Assembly (NCBI GenBank): GCA_021295815.1
Contig: JAGWBQ010000008.1
Location: 1 to 64,000, forward strand
Reading direction: 5' to 3'
DNA length: 64,000 nucleotides
Origin: Gemmatimonadota bacterium
GTDB lineage: Bacteria; Gemmatimonadota; Gemmatimonadetes; Longimicrobiales; Gaopeijiaceae
A program made the translations under genes and the position numbers. The notes below the pieces were generated by a model. It saw only the letters and a program-made list of their open reading frames with translations, did no database searches and was not told where the DNA came from. Below, in pieces: positions 27,553 through 35,092 of this stretch (its first letter is position 1; each line of letters begins with the position of its first letter).

Positions 27553-30498
27553 ATGACGACGAGAACGATTTCGAGAACGGCCGCGCCTCTTCTGGCCTTC
27601 GCCGCAACCCTTCACGGCGCCGAAGTCGCCCCGCAGGCGCCTGAGAGCGATGTCTGGCTCGTGCCCTATGCCACGGGTCCCGACGGCTCTTTGGAATTCG
27701 GAGATCCGGTCAACGTCACTCAGCGTCCCGGCTACGACAATCAGCCGCACTTCACCCGGGACGGTCGGTCGTTCTGGTACACCATCTACGATGGACACAC
27801 CATGCAGTCCGACATCTGGCGCTACGACATCGGCCCGGAAACCGTCGCGCAGATCGTGGCCAGCAACCCGGAGAGCGAGTACTCGGCGACTCCGCTTCCA
27901 GACGGTTCCGGCATCTCGGTGGTGAGAGTGGAGGCCGACTCCACGCAACGTCTCTGGCGCTTCGACATGCGCGGCTACGGCGGAGAGGTTCTGCTGCCGG
28001 GGGTCGCCCCGGTGGGTTACCACGTCTGGGTCGACGAGAGCACCGTGGCGCTCTTCGTACTCGGCAGCCCGCCCACCTTGCAAATGGCGGACCTCGCCGA
28101 AGGCACGTCCCGCGTGGTAGCGTCGAACATCGGTCGGTCCCTCCAGCGGATACCCGGGTCCGGCCTGGTCAGCTTCGTGCAAGTGGCCGACGACGGGAGC
28201 CGGGCCGTCTCGACTCTCGATCCGGTCGACGGCGCGGTCAAGCACCTGGCGCCGACGCTGGAGGGCGGGGGCGACGACCACGCATGGACCCCGGACGGCC
28301 GCCTGCTGCAAGGGCGGGGAGGCGAGCTCCATGTCTGGGACGAAGGCGTTCGCAGTTGGACCCAGGTGGCCGACTTCGGGACCGGCGGACCTCGCAACAT
28401 CACCAGGATCGCGGTGAGCCCGATGGGAGACGCGATCACCGTGGTCGACGTCCTGACCATGCCTGGATCGGGGCTGGCGGACGAGTCGGACGAAGGGGCG
28501 GAAGATCCGGACGAGGGCGTGCCGACGCTGAGGGCCGAGCCCCCGGCCGTCGAACTTCGTGCGGGCGAGTCCGCCCCCATCTCGGTGCGCGCCGTCGATG
28601 CCCGAGGCAACGAGGTGGAGGGGATGGCGGTGCGGATCGTCGCGCCGCGAGCAGCCGGGACCGTCGAGGACGGTATGATTCGCGCGACCGCGCCGGGAAA
28701 CTGGGTTATTGTCGCAAGCGCCGTTCCACCAGCCCCGGGCGTCAACCCCGAGGCGACCCCCATGCCCGAGCCCGTGCGCATCCCGCTGACCGTCCTGCGT
28801 TCTCGGGCACGGTCGATCACGCTTTCGACTCCCTTCGCTCCTTACGTCGGTACGGAAGTGAGGCTGGGGGCGACGGTCGAGCTCGAGGACGGAAGCATGC
28901 ATCCCGAAGCGGAGCTGGCGTGGCGGAGCTCGAACGAAGCGGTCGCCGAGGTCGACGCCTTCGGCACGGTGACGGCGGTCACGCCCGGCACTGCGGAGAT
29001 CGGCGCCGAGCTCGACGGCGTGCAAGGCGCCCTGTCGGTGGAGGTGCAGGCGTTTCCGGGAGTCGAACTGACGCTCGAAGGCGCTCCCGAAGAGGTGATC
29101 CGCACCGGTGACGTCGTCCATTTCGCCGCTACGGTGAGGGACGCCCAGGGCGACGAGGTCGAAGACGCGCGAGTGGCGCTCACCCATTCGTACCGCGCAC
29201 CGGAGCAACTGCCGGGAGCTTCGGCCGCCGCCCAGATGCGCGGCTCCAGCTTCGTGGCCGACCTGCCGGGCATCCACACGGTGCGGGCTCAAGCGGGTCC
29301 GCTCACGGCCAGCGCTTCGTTCCGGGTCGCCGAACGCGATGTGGTGGAGGAGCTTGCCGTCGTCGGGCGGGTCGGGGAGAGCCGCTACCGGACCACGGAC
29401 ATCTGGGTTTTCGAAGGGGTGGACGGACGCGACTACGCCATCACCGGCTCCAAGCTCTCCGGCGGCTACGCCTTCTTCCACGACGTCACCGACCCGGCCG
29501 GGATGGTCAAGTACGACTCGATCCTCGTGGACGCCCGCACGGTGAACGACGTCAAGGCGTCGCCCGACGGACGTTACGCCGTCCTCTCGCGGGAAGGGGC
29601 GACCAATCGCCGCGACGGCCTGGTCATCATCGACATGGCCCAGCCGCAGGAGCCCCGCATCGCCGCGTTCTACGACGAGGGCATCACCGGAGGCGTGCAC
29701 AACATCTTCGCAACCGACCGCTACCTCTACGCGCTCGCGGGAGGAGACAAGTACGTCATCATCGACATGGCCGACATCTACGAGCCCCGGTACGTGAGCG
29801 AATACAACCACCCCGACTCGCGGCTCCACGACGTCTGGGTTCATGACGGTCTCGCCTACTCCTCGGAATGGCAGACCGGAGTGGTGGTCGTCGATGTCGG
29901 GAACGGACGCTGGGGCGGTTCTCCCGAGAACCCGGTTCCGGTCACCACCTTCCCGACTCCGTCCGGAGCGACTCACGCCGCCTTCCCCTATTTTCAGGAG
30001 TCCACCGGCAAGACCTACCTCTTTCTCGGTGACGAGATCATGAGCCGTCAGGGTCTGGCATGGGCCGGCTATCCCCGTTCCATGGGCTCCTACTCGCAAC
30101 GCTACGACCCCGAGAGCGGTAGCGGCGGCATTCCGCTGGCGACCCGCGGCTACATCCAGATAGTCGATTTCACCGACCCCGAAAATCCGGAGATGGTCGC
30201 TCGCTACGAGGTCCCCGAGTTCGGGACCCACAACATGTGGGTGGAGGACGACCGGCTCTACCAGGCCTACTACGAAGGCGGGGTGAGAGTTGTGGACGTC
30301 AGCGGCGAGCTCATGGGCAACCTTTACACGCAGGGCCGCGAGATTGCCGTGTTCAAATCGGCCTCGCCCGCCGGCTACACGGCCAACTCCACCATGGTGT
30401 GGGGCACCATGCCGCACAAGGGCCATCTCTTCTTCTCGGACACCAACTCGGGACTCTGGTCGGTCCGGTTGGTGCCGAAGAGGCGACCGGTGAGCTAG
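27553..30498 (+). CDS. Exported multi-domain protein: propeller, Ig-like (Big_2) and LVIVD repeats
   Basis: A 981-aa protein with a short signal segment (TAAPLLAFAATLHGAEVA). Residues about 30-300 are a TolB/PD40-like propeller. About 325-500 contain Ig-like domains, including a Big_2 type (AWRSSNEAVAEVDAFGTVTA). About 595-981 are LVIVD repeats (GLVIIDMAQPQEPRIAAFYD, YVIIDMADIYEPRYV, YIQIVDFTDPENPEMV) that form another propeller. It carries no catalytic motif; binding or structural display on the cell surface is likely. It is transcribed divergently from the men operon with an 83-bp shared promoter region. Confidence 0.8.
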   Translation: MTTRTISRTAAPLLAFAATLHGAEVAPQAPESDVWLVPYATGPDGSLEFGDPVNVTQRPGYDNQPHFTRDGRSFWYTIYDGHTMQSDIWRYDIGPETVAQIVASNPESEYSATPLPDGSGISVVRVEADSTQRLWRFDMRGYGGEVLLPGVAPVGYHVWVDESTVALFVLGSPPTLQMADLAEGTSRVVASNIGRSLQRIPGSGLVSFVQVADDGSRAVSTLDPVDGAVKHLAPTLEGGGDDHAWTPDGRLLQGRGGELHVWDEGVRSWTQVADFGTGGPRNITRIAVSPMGDAITVVDVLTMPGSGLADESDEGAEDPDEGVPTLRAEPPAVELRAGESAPISVRAVDARGNEVEGMAVRIVAPRAAGTVEDGMIRATAPGNWVIVASAVPPAPGVNPEATPMPEPVRIPLTVLRSRARSITLSTPFAPYVGTEVRLGATVELEDGSMHPEAELAWRSSNEAVAEVDAFGTVTAVTPGTAEIGAELDGVQGALSVEVQAFPGVELTLEGAPEEVIRTGDVVHFAATVRDAQGDEVEDARVALTHSYRAPEQLPGASAAAQMRGSSFVADLPGIHTVRAQAGPLTASASFRVAERDVVEELAVVGRVGESRYRTTDIWVFEGVDGRDYAITGSKLSGGYAFFHDVTDPAGMVKYDSILVDARTVNDVKASPDGRYAVLSREGATNRRDGLVIIDMAQPQEPRIAAFYDEGITGGVHNIFATDRYLYALAGGDKYVIIDMADIYEPRYVSEYNHPDSRLHDVWVHDGLAYSSEWQTGVVVVDVGNGRWGGSPENPVPVTTFPTPSGATHAAFPYFQESTGKTYLFLGDEIMSRQGLAWAGYPRSMGSYSQRYDPESGSGGIPLATRGYIQIVDFTDPENPEMVARYEVPEFGTHNMWVEDDRLYQAYYEGGVRVVDVSGELMGNLYTQGREIAVFKSASPAGYTANSTMVWGTMPHKGHLFFSDTNSGLWSVRLVPKRRPVS

Positions 30499-30547
30499 CC
30501 GCGCTTCACTTTCGGAGCCCGGGTCCGACAACCGTGTCCCGGTCGGC

Positions 30548-31870
30548 TCACAGCCGCTCCGCCACCTCGCGCAGCCTTCCACCTATCTGACGCACCATCA
30601 CCGCAGGCACGTCGGCGGCTCGAGCCTCCCGCTCCCACCCCGCCACCGCCTCCGTCACCTCTTCAACAATCAGCCGACCACCCTGCGGAACGTCGAAGAT
30701 ATCGCCCACTTCGAGCAGATCACGGAGGGTGATCTCGCGGAATTTACGGTTCACCGAAAGCTGATGCCAGCGGGTCCACCCTTCGTTCTCGGCGTAGGTC
30801 ACGTCGTACGCCGGCGCCAGACGCCACCTGCCCGACGGGTTCATCAGGAAGCCGAAGTTCTTGACGTGGTCGTCGCAATTGACGGTGGCTACGGTGAAGA
30901 CCATGCGCCGAAACGCCTCGTTCACAGAGTTCTGGCCGAGCCCAATAGCGCGAATGGTGTCGAACCATCCTTCGTAGCTGAAGACGTACTGGTCGTTGAA
31001 GTCGACATGCTGGAGCCCACCCAGGCTGTGGAAATGGAGCCGCCGAAGGTTTCCGGAGGCCGAGTCCGATGTGCGATCGAAACGCCGGACCATGAAATGT
31101 GCGAGGTTTCCGTCACGGAGAAGGTAGGTCTCGGGCATGTCGATTCCCGCGTTCCTCGCCATGATGGAGTATGCGTATTCGATTCGTCCCCAAGGCCCTG
31201 GGCGACCGCCGGCGCGCATGTCCTTTGCTCCCGGGTCGTGCGTCACCCCGTCGAACTTGATCAGCCACGACTCCTCGCGGAGCTGGGCGCTCGCAAATCC
31301 CGATCGTACCCGGTTGGCCCCGCGATCCCACAGGATGAGCGCCTTCGGCCGGGCTCCGCCCGCACTGCCGCCTACCTGCATGATTTCCGGTACGGCAACG
31401 GACACGTCTCCCTCGATCACGCGACGGGCCTGGTCGACCAGTTCCCTAACCTCCAATGCCTCATCGGTGTCTGGGCCGCGATCCAGGGGAGGACGGAACT
31501 CGAGAGCGCCCATAGCGCGGTCGCCGACGTACAGGAGCCGTTGCAGGGGAGACATGGCGTCGCTCGCCCGTCCTTGCTGCTCGAAATAGCGACGGATGAC
31601 GGCGTTGCCGAATTGGTCCGGCAGGGCGTCGGCGAAGACCCCCGGAAGCCCGCGAAAGGCCGGCTTGCGTGCCAGCTCCGGGAACGAGGCGGGTCCACCG
31701 CGAGCCGTGGGCAGGTGTATGGGTGAGATTTCGATGCCGGACGCCACGAAGGCGCGGTCGTATTCGAAAGTGATCCGCCCTTCCGCTCCCTCCCGGAGCA
31801 TCCCGACGTCGCGCCCCCAGATGCCCACTCGGACTCTCACCTCACCATTCATCTCGGCTCCGTGACGCAC
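30548..31870 (-). CDS. hipA: HipA-family serine/threonine kinase toxin
   Basis: A protein of about 440 aa with the HipA fold. The glycine-rich ATP loop is VGGSAGGARPKALILW. The catalytic motif is NCDDHVKNFGFL (D333/D334) and the Mg-binding Asp is D356 in LAPAYDVTY. The spacing D333-D356 equals that of D309-D332 in E. coli HipA. Known HipA kinases phosphorylate aminoacyl-tRNA synthetases such as GltX and cause persistence; the target here is unknown. The N-terminal subdomain (GRITFEYDRAFV) is present. The start is a GTG at 31870 or ATG at 31852; both overlap the hipB end, so the two genes are coupled. Confidence 0.9.
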   Translation of the reverse strand: MRHGAEMNGEVRVRVGIWGRDVGMLREGAEGRITFEYDRAFVASGIEISPIHLPTARGGPASFPELARKPAFRGLPGVFADALPDQFGNAVIRRYFEQQGRASDAMSPLQRLLYVGDRAMGALEFRPPLDRGPDTDEALEVRELVDQARRVIEGDVSVAVPEIMQVGGSAGGARPKALILWDRGANRVRSGFASAQLREESWLIKFDGVTHDPGAKDMRAGGRPGPWGRIEYAYSIMARNAGIDMPETYLLRDGNLAHFMVRRFDRTSDSASGNLRRLHFHSLGGLQHVDFNDQYVFSYEGWFDTIRAIGLGQNSVNEAFRRMVFTVATVNCDDHVKNFGFLMNPSGRWRLAPAYDVTYAENEGWTRWHQLSVNRKFREITLRDLLEVGDIFDVPQGGRLIVEEVTEAVAGWEREARAADVPAVMVRQIGGRLREVAERL

Positions 31871-32159
31871 GGCGCCTCACCTTTCCCCTCAGTCTCTCGA
31901 CGTCGTACGGCGACACCTCGGGTACGGGGACGAACACCTCGAAGGCCTGCAACCGCCCCAACGCGCGCATGACCCGTACCAGGTTGTCCGTCCCGACGCT
32001 GCTTCCCGCCTCGAGCCGATTGATCGTGCGCTGACTCACCCCGGAGGCGGCCGCGAGGTCGCTCACCCGTCGGTTCTGCTGGAGGCGAAGCGCTTTCAGC
32101 CGCGCACCCAATTCCCTAAGCACGTCCGGGGTCCGGCTGGTGGCGACGATGGCTCTCAT
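31842..32159 (-). CDS. hipB: HipB-like helix-turn-helix antitoxin
   Basis: A 105-aa XRE-family repressor. The HTH is LGARLKALRLQQNRRVSDLA followed by AASGVSQRTINRLEAGSSV. The basic C-terminal tail (RGKVRRRASRSRDEW) overlaps the hipA start. ATG 32159 has AAGGAG 10 bp upstream. HipB partners neutralise HipA and repress their own promoter; direct repeats in the region upstream are candidate operators. Confidence 0.9.
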   Translation of the reverse strand: MRAIVATSRTPDVLRELGARLKALRLQQNRRVSDLAAASGVSQRTINRLEAGSSVGTDNLVRVMRALGRLQAFEVFVPVPEVSPYDVERLRGKVRRRASRSRDEW

Positions 32160-32207
32160 CGATCGGTACGCTCCTTGCGGCATCTGGGTAACCTGGAGGT
32201 CAATCGT

Positions 32208-32243
32208 GCTATACCGCCATATCTGGCAGTTTGTTCCGCCATA
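32208..32243 (-). promoter_or_regulatory. hipBA promoter/operator with repeated TATGGCGG sites
   Basis: On the minus strand TATGGCGG occurs twice (32243-32236 and 32221-32214), 22 bp apart, so on the same face of the helix. Each is part of an imperfect inverted repeat with an upstream TGCC. A -10-like TATAGC (32213-32208) abuts the second copy. HipB autoregulation through repeated inverted sites is known in E. coli. Confidence 0.45.
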
Positions 32244-32412
32244 GAGGTTTGGTACGGCAGATGTGACGTGTTGCAACGTGCAGGCCGGTCGGTCCCGGTC
32301 GCCCGATATGGATCGGCCGAAGCTGTTCGACGAGCTGATCCGGCTGCTTCGACACGCGCCCCGACGAGAACGTCTTCCGGGTCGGCAGCATGGCGCGGGA
32401 CGGGACCGGAGG

Positions 32413-32442
32413 CTGGACGGTGCACACCGTCCGTCTTATCTT
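32413..32442 (+). promoter_or_regulatory. Promoter with embedded palindrome for the 324-aa/PIN module
   Basis: CTGGAC (32413-32418), an 18-bp spacer and TATCTT (32437-32442) match the rnpB promoter in sequence and spacing. The spacer and -35 contain the palindrome GGACGGT-GCAC-ACCGTCC (32415-32432), ideally placed for a repressor. The expected start site near 32449 leaves an untranslated leader of about 77 nt. The hairpin followed by GTCTTATCTT could also act as a terminator. Confidence 0.5.
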
Positions 32443-32446
32443 CCCC

Positions 32447-32464
32447 ATAACTTGCATAACTTGC
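32447..32464. repeat. Tandem 9-bp repeat
   Basis: Two perfect head-to-tail copies of ATAACTTGC lie just after the -10 element, at or near the predicted transcription start. They could be a second regulator site. No coding sequence is evident in 32160-32525 apart from these signals. Confidence 0.6.
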
Positions 32465-32525
32465 GGTATCATAGAGCGATTGCCGCTGGACCTACCGCCA
32501 CTCAACGAGAACGGGAGATAGGAAG

Positions 32526-33500
32526 CTGAGCAAGAAGCCCTACCATTTCAGGCTCTCCGGTCTCGACGAGTCCGAGGGACGCATCGCGGCCAACACTCTG
32601 ATCCGCGCCCTTGGTGCTCTCGTGAAGACCGCCGAGAGCGCCACGCGGCTGGCTGCTACCGGTCAGAGTGGTACGGTCGGTGCCAAGCCGCGCTGGCTCA
32701 AGGAGGCCCTGGACGTTACCGTCACGAAGTTGCTGCCGGGATCGACTATTCTTGAAATGGAGGTTCCCCGTTTGGGCGACGTACCGGCTCTCGACTTGTC
32801 TCAGCAAGACTTGTGGCTCCAGCAGCCGCGAGCCCAGGACACTGCACTTGATCTGGCCGCTCTGGCGACGGCCGAGGTGCAAGATTCGGACGCATCCGGG
32901 GATTACTACGACGACAACGTCCTCAAGGCGATTCTCAAATTCGGTCGCGCATCGAGATCCAAGAGTGCGCGGTTCGAATTGGCTCCGGCGAATGGGTCTC
33001 GGCCCGGGTTCAGCCTCGCGGCGGCGTCCTGCAAGGAAATCGCGGAACGCCTCCCTCTCATTCCTGCTCCGCAGGCATGCGTCGTCAGTGGTCGCCTCGA
33101 CGAAATCGGGCACGGGTTACGACGGTTTCGGCTCCAGATTGGCGATAAGGTCCTGCAGGGCCGGTTGGACGAAGGGATTGTCGACGTGGAACTCCTGCGG
33201 CCGCTCTGGGGCAGGCAGGTCACGGTACAAGGAATGGTTCGCTTCAAGTCCAATGGCTGGCCGAGAGTAATTCAGGCTCGTCGGATCGATGAACGGGCTG
33301 ATGGAGATCGCTTTTTCGAGAAGATGCCTCAAGCCGAGTTGCCGGGTCGCGGGCCCATTGACCAGTTCAAGGCGCGGGATGGGCCCGCAGGACGTGCTGG
33401 ACCGACGGGTCGATTGTGGGGTCAGGTCGATCCGATGATCCTTTGGGGTGCGTGGCCCGGCGACGAGCCGATCGAAGAGCTGTTGGCGGCGCTGGATTGA
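32526..33500 (+). CDS. 324-aa protein partnered with a PIN RNase; candidate non-standard antitoxin
   Basis: I do not recognise a named family. The start is probably CTG at 32526, with GGGAGATAGGAAG just upstream; no ATG, GTG or TTG occurs between the upstream stop (32472) and GTG 32622, which would cut off the helical N-terminus (KKPYHFRLSGLDESEGRIAA). Residues about 1-60 are helical; about 60-180 are mixed, with an acidic patch (DSDASGDYYDD). About 185-265 look like a small beta barrel (CVVSGRLDEIGHGLRRFRLQ, QVTVQGMVRFKSNGWPRVIQ). The tail DPMILWGAWPGDEPIEELL resembles short Trp/acidic peptides by which antitoxins plug PIN toxins. The stop overlaps the PIN start (TTGA), so a 1:1 coupled partner is likely. 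There is no RHH, AbrB or HTH domain. Confidence 0.7.
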   Translation: MSKKPYHFRLSGLDESEGRIAANTLIRALGALVKTAESATRLAATGQSGTVGAKPRWLKEALDVTVTKLLPGSTILEMEVPRLGDVPALDLSQQDLWLQQPRAQDTALDLAALATAEVQDSDASGDYYDDNVLKAILKFGRASRSKSARFELAPANGSRPGFSLAAASCKEIAERLPLIPAPQACVVSGRLDEIGHGLRRFRLQIGDKVLQGRLDEGIVDVELLRPLWGRQVTVQGMVRFKSNGWPRVIQARRIDERADGDRFFEKMPQAELPGRGPIDQFKARDGPAGRAGPTGRLWGQVDPMILWGAWPGDEPIEELLAALD

Positions 33501-33985
33501 CGAAGCGGTTGGTGCGACGTTTCCTGCTTGACACGAACATTATCCTTGGCATCACGAGGGGAGCCTCGTGGGCCCGGAGGGCGAGCAACCAATTCGGATT
33601 TGGCAGGCGGGAAGTAGTGTGTGCCACTTCGGTCGTGTGCGTGGGCGAGATCCGGGCGCTTGCTGAGAAGTCGGGGTGGGGCAGTAAACGGAGAATCCGG
33701 CTGGAGAGTCTTCTCGAGAAATTCCTTGTGCTGCCAATTAAGAATCACGAGATTCTGACTGCATACGCTCTGATTGACGCCTGGACATCCGGGAAGCCGG
33801 TTGAAGCTCCTTTGGGGACACCTCCTCTCAGACCAGCTAGGAAAATGGGGAAGAACGACTTGTGGATCGCGGCGACGGCGCACGTGACGAGGGCCGCTCT
33901 GTTGTCGACCGACCGCGACTTCGAGCACCTGGGTGACGTATGGTTCGTGTATCATTTCGTAGATCAGGCGGAAGAGCCGACTTGA
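33497..33985 (+). CDS. PIN-domain ribonuclease (VapC-like)
   Basis: A 162-aa PIN-fold nuclease, likely a toxin that cuts RNA with Mg2+. Four acidic residues fit the active site: D12 in RFLLDTNIILG, E51 in VGEIRAL, D121 in MGKNDLWIAATA and D139 in LLSTDRDFEHL. It starts at TTG 33497, overlapping the previous stop by TTGA; there is no better start before the LLDTN motif. Base composition is lower in GC than the surrounding metabolic genes, as for its partner. It is paired with the 324-aa protein, not with a normal VapB. Confidence 0.85.
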   Translation: MTKRLVRRFLLDTNIILGITRGASWARRASNQFGFGRREVVCATSVVCVGEIRALAEKSGWGSKRRIRLESLLEKFLVLPIKNHEILTAYALIDAWTSGKPVEAPLGTPPLRPARKMGKNDLWIAATAHVTRAALLSTDRDFEHLGDVWFVYHFVDQAEEPT

Positions 33986-34099
33986 TGGGCAGGCACAGCC
34001 GCAAGATGTGACGCGGGTGAGGCGCTGGCGGCCGCAGGCTCGGTGGAGACCGGCGCCTCCCTCTCTCCCTTCAGCCGTCCCCGCGTTAGATTGCCCCCC

Positions 34100-34846
34100 A
34101 TGACATCAACCGACCCGGCGGACCTCCAGGGCAGGGTCGCCATCATCACCGGCGCGACCGCCGGCATAGGCGCGGCGGTCTCCGAGGGAGCCGCCGTGGT
34201 CCTCGCCGCCAGACGCGAAGACCGCCTCGAGGCCGAGACCCGCAGGCTGACCGATCAAGGCTGTCGCGCGCTTGCGGTCAGGGCCGACGTCACCGACATG
34301 GCCGACATGCGGGCTCTGGCCGACACGACCCTTGCCGAGTTCGACCGCATCGACATTCTCGTAAACAACGCGGGCGTCCTTCTGGCGTCTCCCTTCACCG
34401 ACGCCAACGTGGAGGAGTGGACGCGCATGGTCCAGGTCAACGTCAACGGCGTCCTTCACGGCGTCGGCGCGGTACTTCCCGCCATGCTCGAACAGGGCGG
34501 CGGCCACATCGTCAACCTCGGTTCGGTGGCCGGACGCAGACCCTTCACCGGGGCGTCCGTCTACGCTGCGACCAAGTTCGCGGTGCGGGCCCTCTCCTGG
34601 GGCATGCACCTCGATCTCGGCCAGGCTCATGGCATCCGCGTCACCGACATCCAGCCCGGCTTCGTCTCCACCGAGATTCTAGGCTCGCTTCCCGGCGAGG
34701 CCCGGACGGAGTGGGAGCGAAGCTGGGAGGGGCTGCGCCCGCTGAAGGTCGAGGACATCGCAAGGGCCGTGGTGTTCGCGGTCACGGCCCCCGAGCACGT
34801 TTCGGTCAGCGAAGTCCTCATCCGCCCTCTCGATCAGCCGGCCTGA
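34100..34846 (+). CDS. Short-chain dehydrogenase/reductase, with a shortened cofactor helix
   Basis: A 248-aa SDR. Features: Rossmann motif TGATAGIG, RR after the second strand (NADP preference), NNAG, catalytic Ser in NLGSVAG, and YAATK with Tyr/Lys. Typical SDRs have about nine residues between GIG and the next EGA; here only AAVS is present, an in-frame loss of about five residues in helix B. A -10-like TTAGAT lies only 8 bp before the ATG, so translation may be leaderless. The substrate is unknown. It begins a rightward run of transporter genes. Confidence 0.82.
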   Translation: MTSTDPADLQGRVAIITGATAGIGAAVSEGAAVVLAARREDRLEAETRRLTDQGCRALAVRADVTDMADMRALADTTLAEFDRIDILVNNAGVLLASPFTDANVEEWTRMVQVNVNGVLHGVGAVLPAMLEQGGGHIVNLGSVAGRRPFTGASVYAATKFAVRALSWGMHLDLGQAHGIRVTDIQPGFVSTEILGSLPGEARTEWERSWEGLRPLKVEDIARAVVFAVTAPEHVSVSEVLIRPLDQPA

Positions 34847-34872
34847 ATCCGGGCAAGGAGGCCGCTCCGCAC

Positions 34873-35088
34873 ATGAGACACCACTTCCTTCCGCGCACCC
34901 GGAACGGACGTATCGCCTTCGTCGCCTTCGTTCTGCTCTTCGGGCTCGTGATACCGCCGTTCACCCACACCGTCCTCAACCGCGTCGATCTGAGTTTCGC
35001 CGGGATTCCCTTCCTCTACATCGCCCTCTTCGCCGTCTACTCCGCTCTGATCGCGGTGCTGATCTGGGCGTACCGCAAGGGGGTATAG
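34873..35088 (+). CDS. DUF3311 small membrane protein
   Basis: A 71-aa two-helix protein (FVAFVLLFGLVIPPFTH and FLYIALFAVYSALIAVLIWA) ending in YRKGV. DUF3311 proteins usually precede a sodium:solute symporter and are thought to be an accessory subunit. Here the symporter starts 4 bp downstream. Overall size and topology match the family. Confidence 0.78.
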   Translation: MRHHFLPRTRNGRIAFVAFVLLFGLVIPPFTHTVLNRVDLSFAGIPFLYIALFAVYSALIAVLIWAYRKGV

Positions 35089-35092
35089 CAGC

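Noticed and set aside
30512-30528. Inverted repeat TCGGA/TCCGA between convergent genes
   Set aside because: Too short and bulged to call a terminator with confidence.
27502-30582. 1026-aa open frame antisense to the LVIVD protein
   Set aside because: Same composition artefact; no recognisable motif, and it crosses the divergent promoter region.
32263-32529. 88-aa frame containing MDRPKLFDELIRLLRHAP
   Set aside because: The opening resembles the start of tyrosine-recombinase N-domains, but the rest loses all similarity and the frame overlaps the promoter and repeats. At most a tiny relic.
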